From: Pontibacter litorisediminis
Lineage (GTDB): Bacteria > Bacteroidota > Bacteroidia > Cytophagales > Hymenobacteraceae
Length of the DNA: 64,000 nucleotides
NCBI RefSeq assembly: GCF_029360645.1
Contig: NZ_JARDUA010000001.1
Span: 806,001 to 870,000, forward strand
Direction of reading: 5' to 3'
The notes under the pieces were generated by a model. It had not been told where the DNA came from, did no database searches, and worked only from the letters and a program-made list of their open reading frames with translations. Position numbers and translations under genes: made by a program. Within the stretch, counting starts at the first letter, position 1; each line of letters starts with the position of its first letter. Positions 25,877 to 34,787 of the stretch are shown here, in pieces.

Positions 25877-26851
25877 CTATACCTGGCTCCACTGCTGCAC
25901 CACGTGGTAAAGCAGGGAAGCACCTAGCTTGGCCGTGCGGCTATCCAGGTCGAGCTTAGGGTTTAGCTCCACGATATCCAGCGTCAACAGCTTACCGCTG
26001 CTGATGATTTCCTGCAGCAGCAACAACACGATCTCCGGATGCACTCCCAATGCGGCCGGGGCACTAACGCCGGGGGCATAGGCCGCGGCAAACACGTCCA
26101 TGTCGATGCTTACGTACAGCACATCCACCAGCTCCGAAAACTGCTGCAGCCGCTCTCTCAGTGCCTCATAGTTGTACACCTGCATGGCCGGCGCAAACAC
26201 ATAATCGGCACCATAGGCTTCGGCAGTGCTGAACAGCTTCTGCGTGTTGCCCTGCTGCTGTATCCCCAGGCACAAATAGTTAAAGTCGTTGCCTTCTGAA
26301 CGCAGCTCGTCGGCCATCTGCAGGAACGGCGTACCCGAACTTGACTGCTTCTCATAACTCCGCAGGTCGAAATGCGCGTCGAAATTGATGATGCCCAGTT
26401 TATGACCCTCCGGGAGCGCCTGTTTGATACCCAGGAAATGACCATAGGCTGTTTCGTGGCCTCCACCAAGTATAATCGTTTTATAGGTGTTAGACAGCAG
26501 CGCGTTTACTTTCTTGCCCAGTTGCTTCTGTGCCTCTTCCAGGTTTTGGTTGGTGCAGAATACATCACCGGCATCAAACAGCGCCACATCATCCTCCAGG
26601 TGCCAAGCAAACGAAGCCATGGCCTGCCGCAACGCCGCCGGCCCCTCCACGGCACCTTCCCTGCCCTGGTTGCGGCGCACGCCTTCATCGCAGCAGAATC
26701 CCAGAAAAGCAATGGCTTGTGCAGCATTAGCAGGGTCCACCGTCTCTGTAAGGTTGAGTAATTTTATGCCTTGGTGCCAACGTTTGCCTTCTTCGCCGTC
26801 GAGCGCGTCTACTCTGCCTTTCCAGGTGCCGGGTGCGGTGGGTTTATACAT
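25877..26851 (-). CDS. hutG: Formimidoylglutamase (arginase family)
   Basis: A 324-residue ureohydrolase-fold enzyme. Manganese ligands are visible: H132 (GGGHETAYGH), D158, H160 and D162 (NFDAHFDLR), D250 and D252 (SIDMDVF). It hydrolyses N-formimino-L-glutamate to glutamate and formamide, the last step of the histidine pathway. It follows hutU and hutI on the same strand. Other arginase-family enzymes are possible by fold, but the context makes HutG the best choice. Confidence 0.92.
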   Translation of the reverse strand: MYKPTAPGTWKGRVDALDGEEGKRWHQGIKLLNLTETVDPANAAQAIAFLGFCCDEGVRRNQGREGAVEGPAALRQAMASFAWHLEDDVALFDAGDVFCTNQNLEEAQKQLGKKVNALLSNTYKTIILGGGHETAYGHFLGIKQALPEGHKLGIINFDAHFDLRSYEKQSSSGTPFLQMADELRSEGNDFNYLCLGIQQQGNTQKLFSTAEAYGADYVFAPAMQVYNYEALRERLQQFSELVDVLYVSIDMDVFAAAYAPGVSAPAALGVHPEIVLLLLQEIISSGKLLTLDIVELNPKLDLDSRTAKLGASLLYHVVQQWSQV

Positions 26852-27013
26852 GCTTTGAATTATTGATTGGCTAAATTAATTTTAAAATGTTGCTGCGCCT
26901 CTCATAACGCAGACGTTAGCTAAGCGATAGCTTGTGGCTCTATATATTACCAGCTTATAACTGCCTCCAGTTAAAAATGACAAGGCTTGCTATTGCTCAA
27001 CTTGCGGCACGAA

Positions 27014-28279
27014 CTACCCTAACTTTTCCACTTGCTTCCCGGCCTTCCAAATTTTCGTGGGCTTCAGCTTCCCTTGGAAGTACAGAATCTCTTTATAGTT
27101 TTCTGTCGGGAAGGCAATCATGTCGGCTAGCTTGCCTTTTGCCAGCTCTCCACGATCGGTGAGGGCAAGGGCGCGGGCAGCGCGGGTGGTGATAGCAGCC
27201 AATGTCTCGGCCATGGTTAACTTTTCGGTAGCGCCCAACACGGCCGCCTGCATCAGCAAATCTCCCATGGGGGCAGAGCCAGGGTTCCAATCGGTAGCGA
27301 TAGCCAGGCACAGGCCGCCGTCCAGCATCTTGCGGGCAGGTGCGTAATGCATGCCCAAGCCCAACGAGGCCCCCGGCAGCACCGTGGCTACAACGCCGGC
27401 ATTTCTCAGCAGCTCAATTTCTTCCTCCCCACTGGCCTCTAAATGATCGGCACTTATGGCACCTACCTCAGCAGCTACCCTGCTACCATCCGTACTGAAC
27501 TGATCGGCATGCACTGTCACGTCAAAGCCCATTTCTTTGGCAGCATGCAAATACTCCAGTGCCTCTGTCTCTCTAAAGGCCGTTTCCTCCACAAATATAT
27601 CCACGCGGCTTGCCAGCTCCTGCTCCTGGAGCTGCGGCAGCAAGTCTCTCAGCACTTCCTCCAGGTATGCTTTGGCATCGGTGTGCTCAGGTGGTAACAT
27701 GTGGGCTGCCAGGCACGTTGGAATAAGGTCTATTTTATGATGCTTGTTTACCAGCTTTATCGCCTCCAGCATCTTCAGTTCCTCCTCCACCGTCAGGCCG
27801 TAACCACTTTTCACTTCACAGGTGGTTACGCCTTCGCGCAAATGGCGGTCGCAGCGTCTTTTCAGCAAGTCTACCAACTCAACCAGCGTTGCGTCGCGGG
27901 TTTTGCGCACGCTGTCCAGTATGCCGCCGCCATTGCGGGCTATCTCTAAGTATGATTTTCCGGCCACGCGCATGCCGTAGTCGTTGGCGCGGCTTCCGGC
28001 AAAGCAGATATGGGTGTGGGCGTCGATCAAGCCGGGCAGCAGCACCATGGGCTGCTCTATCAGTTCCAGTTTATACTTGTTCTCCAGCGCCTCGCGGTGC
28101 AACTGGTCGTAATTGCCAATTTTCTGCACCCGTCCTTCCTGCACGAGCACCCCCGCCCGCTCCACCACCTGCAGCTGCTCATCCTGTATGGCGCCTGCTT
28201 CGGGCAGGTTCGTCATGGAGAGGATTTGGCTGAAGGGGCCGATTAAAGTATGGGTTGATGTGTCTTTGCTCTCTTTCAT
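27014..28279 (-). CDS. hutI: Imidazolonepropionase
   Basis: A 421-residue amidohydrolase with the metal-binding DAHTHICFAGSR motif near residue 90, GYGLTVEEELKML, VTVHADQFS and the late motif AIATDWNPGSAP. It opens 4-imidazolone-5-propionate to N-formimino-glutamate in histidine breakdown. It lies 163 bases upstream of hutG and 481 bases downstream of hutU; the latter gap contains an unusual structured block. Confidence 0.95.
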   Translation of the reverse strand: MKESKDTSTHTLIGPFSQILSMTNLPEAGAIQDEQLQVVERAGVLVQEGRVQKIGNYDQLHREALENKYKLELIEQPMVLLPGLIDAHTHICFAGSRANDYGMRVAGKSYLEIARNGGGILDSVRKTRDATLVELVDLLKRRCDRHLREGVTTCEVKSGYGLTVEEELKMLEAIKLVNKHHKIDLIPTCLAAHMLPPEHTDAKAYLEEVLRDLLPQLQEQELASRVDIFVEETAFRETEALEYLHAAKEMGFDVTVHADQFSTDGSRVAAEVGAISADHLEASGEEEIELLRNAGVVATVLPGASLGLGMHYAPARKMLDGGLCLAIATDWNPGSAPMGDLLMQAAVLGATEKLTMAETLAAITTRAARALALTDRGELAKGKLADMIAFPTENYKEILYFQGKLKPTKIWKAGKQVEKLG

Positions 28280-28759
28280 AGTTTGTATGGTTAAACAGCG
28301 CGTTACTTTAATTGCTTGTTATACTTTTATACTTCTCTGGCGTAGGCGTTCGTTTGTGCCTTTCCTAAGCCCCAGCTTACCACAGTTGGAAATTAGCAAT
28401 TCATGCTAGCTGCCGTTCATCCTTAGTCTTACGAGCGGCTCTTTTCAATTCACACTTTGGTGCTCTCCAGCCCGAGAGGGCTCGTCTTCGGGCATCGCGC
28501 TGGGAGCTTTTCCTGCCCTCGTGCCTCGGGCTGCCTCACTACCGTTCGGCACCGGAAAAACTCGCATAGGCGCTCAACCCAAAGACTGGGTTCTAGTTCG
28601 ATAGCCACGGATGTCGGAGCTAGAACAGAATTCCCCTCCTTAAACTACCGAAAAATGAGTTCGAAGGTAGCGAGCATAGCTCTGAGGAGTAAGGAATATT
28701 TAGATCCGGAACCCCAATCCTGTACATCCTGCAAATCCTGATTCAGATTAAAACTTCCT
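28280..28759. other. Non-coding gap inside the hut cluster with structured GC-rich block
   Basis: The 480 bases between hutU and hutI hold no supported gene. From about 28436 to 28640 there is a GC-rich block dense in stem-loops: GCTCTCCAGC pairs with GCTGGGAGC (one bulge), AGCCC-GAGA-GGGCT, AACCCA-AAGAC-TGGGTT, and GTTCTAG (28590-28596) with CTAGAAC (28620-28626). At 28716-28750 a CAGGAT-type repeat follows. The remainder next to hutI is AT-rich and has three TATACTT-type words. Confidence 0.6.
28716..28750 (-). repeat. CAGGATT-type short tandem repeat
   Basis: On the minus strand the bases read CTGAATCAGGATTTGCAGGA followed by further CAGGATT-like units. This degenerate motif, which would encode Gln-Asp-Leu repeats if translated, is a well-known dispersed intergenic repeat in Bacteroidota and some other phyla. 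It ends 10 bases beyond the hutU stop (28760). Confidence 0.6.
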
Positions 28760-30472
28760 TTAAAGCTCCAGCCCAAACTTCTTGGCATTCTCCTGCGCCG
28801 TTTCATAGCCGGCGTCAGCGTGACGGAAGATGCCCATGGCCGGATCGTTGTAGAGCACGCGGCGCAGGCAACGCTCGGCACGGTCAGTGCCATCTGCAAG
28901 TATCACCATACCCGCATGCTGCGAGTAGCCGATGCCCACGCCACCGCCGTGGTGGAACGATACCCATGTGGCACCGCCCGCCGTGTTCGACATCAGGTTT
29001 AGCAGCGGCCAGTCAGAGATGGCGTCGGATCCGTCTTTCATACCCTCCGTTTCGCGGTACGGGGAGGCCACAGAGCCGCAGTCCAGGTGATCGCGGCCAA
29101 TGACGATCGGCGCTTTCACTTTGCCCTCGCGCACGAGCTGGTTAAAGAGCAAACCGGCTTTCTCGCGCTCGCCCATACCCAGCCAGCAGATGCGGCAAGG
29201 CAACCCTTGGAAGGCAACCTTCTCCTGTGCCTCGTCCAGCCACTTAATCATGTGCGTATTCTCCGGGAACAGCTCCTTCAGCGCCTCGTCAGTTACGCGG
29301 ATATCCTCCGGGTCGCCGGAGAGGGCAGCCCAGCGGAACGGACCTTTGCCCTCGCAGAAGAGCGGACGGATGTACTCCGGCACAAAGCCTGGTATGTTAA
29401 AGGCGTTGGCCTCGCCGCCCTGTTGGGCAAACTCGCGCAGGTTATTGCCATAGTCGAAGGTCTTGCTGCCGCGCTTTTGCAGCTCCAGCATAAAGCCCAC
29501 GTGGCGGGCCATACTCTTCAAAGAGAGTTGCTTATACTTGGCCGGGTCCTGCTGGCGCAGCTCCTTTGCCTCCTTCAGGCTCATGCCGTTTGGCACGTAG
29601 CCGTTGATCGGATCATGGGCAGAGGTCTGGTCGGTGAGGATCTCCGGGGTGATGTTGTCCTTGATGAGTTTTTCCAGCACGTCACCGATATCGCCCACCA
29701 AGCCAACGGAAATAGCCTCGCCGCGCTCCTTCGCCTCCAGCACCCACTGCTTCGCCTCCTCATAGTCGTAGGTCATCTTGTCGATGTAGCGGGTCTCCAG
29801 GCGTTTTTTGATGCGGTCCGGGTCCACGTCTACGCCCAGGAAAGTGGCGCCGGCAATGGTGGCGGCCAATGGCTGAGCACCGCCCATACCGCCTAAACCG
29901 CCTGTAACGAGCAGCTTGTGGCGCAGGTCGCTGTTAAAGTATTTATCGCCGCAGGCGGCAAAGGTTTCGTAGGTTCCCTGAAGGATGCCCTGCGAGCCGA
30001 TGTAGATCCAGCTGCCCGCCGTCATCTGCCCGTACATGATCAGGCCGCGCTTGCGCAGGTCGTTGAAATACTCCCAGGTAGCCCAATGCGGTACCAGGTT
30101 AGAATTCGCGATAAGCACACGCGGCGCCTCGGCGTGCGTACGTACCTTGCCCACCGGCTTGCCCGACTGCACCAGTAGGCTCTCATCCTCCTCCAGCTCC
30201 AGCAGCACTTCAATGATCTTGCGGGCATCCTCCGGGGTGCGGGCCGCCTGTCCGGTGCCGCCGTATACCACCAGGTCGGCGGGGGCCTCGGCCACCTCAT
30301 CGGTCAGGTTATTGAGGAACATGCGCAGGGCCGCCTCCGCCTGCCAGTTCTTGCAGTGCAGCTCCGGGCCGCGCGGCGGAATGTAGGTTGGATGGTTCGC
30401 GTATTTTTGTATGAACTGCTCGGCAGTGAGGCCGGCTCTTGGTGAGGTTGCTGTGGCAGCAGGTGTATTCAT
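28760..30472 (-). CDS. hutU: Urocanate hydratase
   Basis: A 570-residue urocanase. Diagnostic parts are [44 protein letters not shown] with the NAD-binding glycine run, and [16 protein letters not shown] near the C-terminus. It hydrates urocanate to imidazolone propionate using tightly bound NAD. It is the first hut gene here. Histidine ammonia-lyase (hutH), which makes its substrate, is not in the window. Confidence 0.97.
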   Translation of the reverse strand: MNTPAATATSPRAGLTAEQFIQKYANHPTYIPPRGPELHCKNWQAEAALRMFLNNLTDEVAEAPADLVVYGGTGQAARTPEDARKIIEVLLELEEDESLLVQSGKPVGKVRTHAEAPRVLIANSNLVPHWATWEYFNDLRKRGLIMYGQMTAGSWIYIGSQGILQGTYETFAACGDKYFNSDLRHKLLVTGGLGGMGGAQPLAATIAGATFLGVDVDPDRIKKRLETRYIDKMTYDYEEAKQWVLEAKERGEAISVGLVGDIGDVLEKLIKDNITPEILTDQTSAHDPINGYVPNGMSLKEAKELRQQDPAKYKQLSLKSMARHVGFMLELQKRGSKTFDYGNNLREFAQQGGEANAFNIPGFVPEYIRPLFCEGKGPFRWAALSGDPEDIRVTDEALKELFPENTHMIKWLDEAQEKVAFQGLPCRICWLGMGEREKAGLLFNQLVREGKVKAPIVIGRDHLDCGSVASPYRETEGMKDGSDAISDWPLLNLMSNTAGGATWVSFHHGGGVGIGYSQHAGMVILADGTDRAERCLRRVLYNDPAMGIFRHADAGYETAQENAKKFGLEL

Positions 30473-30593
30473 AGTTCTTGTTCCAGTTTGGGTTTGTTCA
30501 ATAATCAGAAATTTTAATTAAAAAAGACAGCAAAATCCTGCTAAATTTAGATTTCTGAGACCATGCTGCCGCTTTCACTAAACCTAATGTACG

Positions 30594-31217
30594 ATGTTTC
30601 ACCTCCCGATTTCCTCCCTGCCAGCACAGTTCGGCAACATCGATATTTATCTGTTCGACCAGCTGCTAAAAGGCCGTATACAAAAGGGCATGAAACTGCT
30701 GGACGCGGGCTGCGGGGCGGGGCGGAATGTGCAGTACCTGCTGCAGGCCGGTGTGAAAGTATACGGAGCGGATGTGTCGGAAAAAGCCATAGCAGAAGTA
30801 CGGACTATGGCCGCAGAGCTGGCCCCTGCCCTTTCGCCTAACAACTTTGTGGTGGCCGACCTGGCCAGCCTGCCTTTTGCAGAGGAAGCTTTCGAGGCGG
30901 TAATCTGCAGCGCGGTGCTCCATTTTGCCCGCGATGAGGAACACTTCAGAAGTATGGTACAGGAGCTGTGGCGGGTGCTGCAGCCGGGAGGCCTGCTGTT
31001 CTGCCGCCTCAGCACAACGGTAGGTATGGAGGGCAAGCTACAGCAGGTGGCGCCACGTAAATACCAGATGGCCCACGGGCAAGTATGGTTTCTGGCAGAT
31101 GAGGCCTTGCTACGGGAGTTGGTTTATACTTTGAGAGCAGAAATGCTGGAGCCGCTGAAGACGGTGTTGGTGGAGCAGGAAAGAAGCATGACGACGCTGG
31201 TGCTCCGGAAGAGATAA
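30594..31217 (+). CDS. Class I SAM-dependent methyltransferase
   Basis: A 207-residue methyltransferase with the SAM-binding motif LLDAGCGAGRNVQYL at about 35-49, the acidic GADVSEKAI strand, and AVICSAVLHFARDEEHF further on. It resembles UbiE/Tellurite-resistance-type small methyltransferases, but the substrate cannot be assigned. The start ATG at 30594 opens with MFHLPIS. It stands alone between the hut cluster and the cytochrome gene. Confidence 0.87.
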   Translation: MFHLPISSLPAQFGNIDIYLFDQLLKGRIQKGMKLLDAGCGAGRNVQYLLQAGVKVYGADVSEKAIAEVRTMAAELAPALSPNNFVVADLASLPFAEEAFEAVICSAVLHFARDEEHFRSMVQELWRVLQPGGLLFCRLSTTVGMEGKLQQVAPRKYQMAHGQVWFLADEALLRELVYTLRAEMLEPLKTVLVEQERSMTTLVLRKR

Positions 31218-31366
31218 GGTCCTGTAGCCATCCAGTAACAATACGCTTTTCCTCTTTGGAGAAAGCTAACAAGAGGCCGTTTTCCCGTGGTTTTACTCTG
31301 AAAAGCCGAGGAGCCTGTGCTGAGTCAAGGTACAGGAAAGGACGCGGAACAGGAGTGACTGTAAAA

Positions 31367-31399
31367 GCAAAGCGCAGCCTTGGCGGCTGCGCAGTTTGC
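31367..31399 (-). terminator. Hairpin at the end of the cytochrome gene
   Basis: GCAAA-GCGCAGCC pairs with GGCTGCGC-AGTTTGC around a short loop. It overlaps the stop codon of the cytochrome gene at 31399 and continues into a T-rich run on the minus strand (TTTTAC). Confidence 0.65.
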
Positions 31400-31854
31400 T
31401 ATTGATCGTTGAGGGATAGGATATAGTCTACCATTTTACCAGCATCTTCGTTGCTGATGTTCGGGTGCGGCGGCATAGGAACCTGGCCCCATACACCGGC
31501 GCCTCCCTGCTTTATCTTTCCGATCAGGTACTCCCTGTTTTTATCGTTTTCTTCATACTTCCCGGCTACATCTACATAGGCTGGGCCAACCAGTTTCTGC
31601 TGGTTGTTGTGGCAGGCAGTACAATCAGAGCCTGCAATCAGCATAGCGCCAGGGTGTTGCTTTTTGGCGGGCTGTTGCGTGGCAGCATTTGGTGTTCTGG
31701 TAGCAGGTGCCGGCTCCGGCTGGTTGGCTACGGCCGTGGCCACAGAATCACGGTAGCTCTGCTCATAGTAACGGTCATACTCTGAATTCTCGTTGCCGCA
31801 GGAGGCAAGAAGAAGCCCCAGACCAAAAGTGGCGAATAGGTACTTCACGTTCAT
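31399..31854 (-). CDS. Mono-haem cytochrome c lipoprotein
   Basis: A 151-residue exported cytochrome. Residues 1-19 are a lipoprotein signal with lipobox LLASC (C19). A Pro/Ala/Thr-rich linker (about 45-66) leads to a cytochrome c domain with haem-binding C78-x2-C81-H82 (CTACH) and a probable axial methionine M127 (QVPMPPH). It likely shuttles electrons on the outer face of the inner membrane or at the outer membrane. Similar domains are found in Bacteroidota respiratory and sugar-dehydrogenase systems. It has no partner gene adjacent. Confidence 0.92.
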   Translation of the reverse strand: MNVKYLFATFGLGLLLASCGNENSEYDRYYEQSYRDSVATAVANQPEPAPATRTPNAATQQPAKKQHPGAMLIAGSDCTACHNNQQKLVGPAYVDVAGKYEENDKNREYLIGKIKQGGAGVWGQVPMPPHPNISNEDAGKMVDYILSLNDQ

Positions 31855-32029
31855 AGTTGTTTCTTTCTGGTTTCTGTAAAGCTATACTTTTTCCGGATAG
31901 TGTTTGTTACGCCCCCAAACTTAACGACTCCCAAACGTTGCTTAAAGCTTATTGCTCCAGAATAGCCCGTGCTTAAAACAACAAAATCACTATATTACGG
32001 CATCAAGCCCAAATCTAACCTAGTACACC

Positions 32030-34477
32030 ATGACATCACCCTTAACCAAAACACTGTGGCTCGTGCTGGTGCTGCCGCTGCTTGCAGTTGGCCTGGCCGT
32101 AGCACAAAAGCTGCCAAGCATTTCCTCTAAAACGTCGGGTATGCAGAAGTTCCCCGGCTATTATACTTTTTATTATGATGCTGCTTCCGGCAAAGTATGG
32201 CTGGAGGTAGACAAGCTGAACCAGGAATTCCTGTACGTAAACTCCTTGCCTTCCGGCCTCGGCTCCAACGACATTGGCCTAGACCGCGGCCAGCTGGGTG
32301 GGCAGCGCGTTGTGTATTTTGAAAAGATAGGCCCGAAGGTGATGCTCGTACAGCCAAACCTGGACTACCGTGCCATCACTGCGAACAAAAACGAGGCCCG
32401 GGCCGTGGAGGAGTCCTTTGCCAAGTCTATCCTGTGGGGTTTTAAGGCAGAGGCTGAGGACGGAGAAAGCGTGCTGGTGGATGCCACGGACTTCCTGCTC
32501 CGGGATGCCCATGATGTGATCGGAAGTATAAAGCGCACGAAGCAGGGCAACTATAGACTTGACGCAAGCCGCTCGGCCGTTCACCTGCCGCGCACAAAGA
32601 ATTTCCCGCAGAACACAGAGTTTGAGGCCACCCTTACCTTTACCGGTGGCGAGGACGCCGGCCGCTTTGTGCGTGAAGTCGCGCCGGATGTGCAGGCCCT
32701 CACGCTGCGCCAGCACCACTCCTTTATTCAGCTGCCAGACGACAAGTATAAACCACGCGAGGCGGACCCGCGCGCCGGTTACTTCGGCGTGTCCTACTTC
32801 GATTATGCCACACCGGTGTATGAGAGCATTGAGAAGCGGCTGATTGCCCGCCACCGTCTACAGAAGAAAGACCCTTCTGCCAAGGTATCCGAGGCGGTGG
32901 AGCCGATCGTGTACTACGTAGACAACGGCGCGCCGGAGCCGATCCGAACGGCGCTGCTGGAGGGCGCCCGCTGGTGGAACCAGGCCTTTGAGGCTGCCGG
33001 GTATAAAGATGCGTTTCGGGTGGAGGTGCTGCCGGAGGGGGCCGACCCGATGGACGTGCGCTACAATATCATCCAGTGGGTGCACCGCAGCACACGCGGC
33101 TGGTCTTACGGCGCCTCCGTGACCGATCCCCGCACCGGCGAGATCATCAAGGGCCACGTATCGCTGGGCTCGCTGCGCGTGCGCCAGGACTACCTGATAG
33201 CCGAGGGGCTGCTGGCCCCTTACAAAGACGGAAAGGCGGCAGACAAAGCCATGATGGACATGGCCCTGGCACGTATCCGGCAGCTGTCGGCGCATGAGTT
33301 GGGGCACACGCTGGGCATCATGCACAACTATGCCGCCAACAACAATGCCTCTGTGATGGACTATCCGCACCCGCAGGCAAAGCTAGACCGCACCGGCAAC
33401 ATCGACCTGAGCAAGGCTTATGATACCGGCATCGGCGCCTGGGACAAGGTGGCCGTTGCCTACGGTTACCAGGATTTCCCGGCAGGCACAAACGAGAAAA
33501 AAGCGCTGGATGAGATATTGGCCAAAGGCAGGGCGCAGGGGCTGCAGTTTATCTCCGACCGCGACGCCCGCTCTCCGGGAGGCGCCCACCCCACCGCCCA
33601 CCTTTGGGACAACGGCGCCAATGCCACCGACGAGCTGGCGCATGTGCTGCGCGTGCGCGAAAAGGCACTGCAGAACTTCTCCGAAAACAACATAAAACCA
33701 GGCGCAGCCATGAGCACGCTGGAGGATGTGCTGGTACCGATCTACAACTATCACCGCTACCAGACAGAGGCGGTGGCCAAACTGATCGGAGGCGTAAACT
33801 ATACCTACGCCGTGCGAGGCGATGGGCAACTGGTGACGGAAGTGCTGGACAAGCGCGAGCAGCAGAAAGCGCTGGACGCCATACTCAAAACCATTTCTCC
33901 GGAGGTGCTCACCGTGCCGGAGCATATCACGAAGTTGATACCGCCCCGCGCACCGGGCCTGCGCAACAGCCGCGAACTGTTTAACAAACGTACCGGCCTC
34001 ACGTTCGACCCATTGGCCGCAGCCGAAGCCTCTGCTGACTTTTCGCTCTCGTTCCTGCTGCACCCGGAGCGTGCCTCGCGTTTGGTGGAGCTCGGCGCCC
34101 GCAGCAATGGCCTCAGCCTGCAAGAGGTAACAGACCAGCTCATCCAAAGTACCTGGAAGAGCCGCCGTGAAAAAGGATTACAGGAGCAGGTGCAGCTACA
34201 GACAGAGCAAATCGTGCTGACGCACCTGATGGCGTTGGCCCATAACCAGGACGCCTCTTACCAAGCCCGCGCCGTAGCCACTGCCACCCTGCATGACCTG
34301 AAGCAGTACATCGAAACCAGGCTGCGCACCAACAAGCAAGGCCCTTACCACGCGCACCTCCTCTTCGCGCTGGAGCGCCTCAACCGGCCGGTAACAGAGG
34401 AAGTAAGGCCAAGCAAAACCTTAGACCTGCCTCCAGGCTCCCCAATCGGAAGCGGTGAGGTTATGGGATGTGACTAA
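32030..34477 (+). CDS. Secreted zinc metalloprotease, DUF4953/DUF5117 family
   Basis: An 815-residue exported protein with a signal peptide ending GLAVAQ. The N-terminal half fits DUF5118/DUF5117 (YYTFYYDAASGKVWLEVDKL). The metzincin zinc motif HELGHTLGIMH places H422, E423, H426 and H432 at the active site, and M443 (SVMDYPHP) is the Met-turn. The C-terminal region is helical. These proteases are common in Bacteroidota and probably periplasmic or surface exposed; substrates are unknown. ATG 32030 begins the signal peptide. A strong hairpin follows the stop. Confidence 0.92.
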   Translation: MTSPLTKTLWLVLVLPLLAVGLAVAQKLPSISSKTSGMQKFPGYYTFYYDAASGKVWLEVDKLNQEFLYVNSLPSGLGSNDIGLDRGQLGGQRVVYFEKIGPKVMLVQPNLDYRAITANKNEARAVEESFAKSILWGFKAEAEDGESVLVDATDFLLRDAHDVIGSIKRTKQGNYRLDASRSAVHLPRTKNFPQNTEFEATLTFTGGEDAGRFVREVAPDVQALTLRQHHSFIQLPDDKYKPREADPRAGYFGVSYFDYATPVYESIEKRLIARHRLQKKDPSAKVSEAVEPIVYYVDNGAPEPIRTALLEGARWWNQAFEAAGYKDAFRVEVLPEGADPMDVRYNIIQWVHRSTRGWSYGASVTDPRTGEIIKGHVSLGSLRVRQDYLIAEGLLAPYKDGKAADKAMMDMALARIRQLSAHELGHTLGIMHNYAANNNASVMDYPHPQAKLDRTGNIDLSKAYDTGIGAWDKVAVAYGYQDFPAGTNEKKALDEILAKGRAQGLQFISDRDARSPGGAHPTAHLWDNGANATDELAHVLRVREKALQNFSENNIKPGAAMSTLEDVLVPIYNYHRYQTEAVAKLIGGVNYTYAVRGDGQLVTEVLDKREQQKALDAILKTISPEVLTVPEHITKLIPPRAPGLRNSRELFNKRTGLTFDPLAAAEASADFSLSFLLHPERASRLVELGARSNGLSLQEVTDQLIQSTWKSRREKGLQEQVQLQTEQIVLTHLMALAHNQDASYQARAVATATLHDLKQYIETRLRTNKQGPYHAHLLFALERLNRPVTEEVRPSKTLDLPPGSPIGSGEVMGCD

Positions 34478-34486
34478 TAGTTTGCA

Positions 34487-34524
34487 CGGTGCCGCCCCTG
34501 CCAATCCAGGAAGGGGCGGCACCG
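34487..34524 (+). terminator. Strong hairpin after the metalloprotease gene
   Basis: CGGTGCCGCCCCT (34487-34499) pairs perfectly with AGGGGCGGCACCG (34512-34524). The stem begins 10 bases after the stop codon. There is no T-run, so it may stabilise the transcript end as well as slow the polymerase. The rest of the gap to 34787 is AT-rich and contains one TATACTT word and a weak -7-like TAATTTTA at 34689-34696. Confidence 0.7.
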
Positions 34525-34787
34525 CCGCTTACCACTATTGTGCTTAACCAGGAGTGGCTATTATTATACTTTTACATAACAGGTGGTGCACCAGTGTTTA
34601 GACAAAAACATTCACAAAAACGGCCCCGAACGTTTATTTATCAAACACTTAATCAGTAAATTGACGCGGCAATAGCCCTCGCCCGCTGTAATTTTACCTA
34701 GGCCTTACCTGTGCTTTGCGACACGGGTGATCAGGTTTTTACTTGCCGGTAAGTTTATCAAATGTTTATTTCTCAGTTTAAAACCCT

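Noticed and set aside
29087..29896. 269-codon plus-strand frame inside hutU
   Set aside because: Antisense shadow of a strongly conserved gene in GC-rich DNA.
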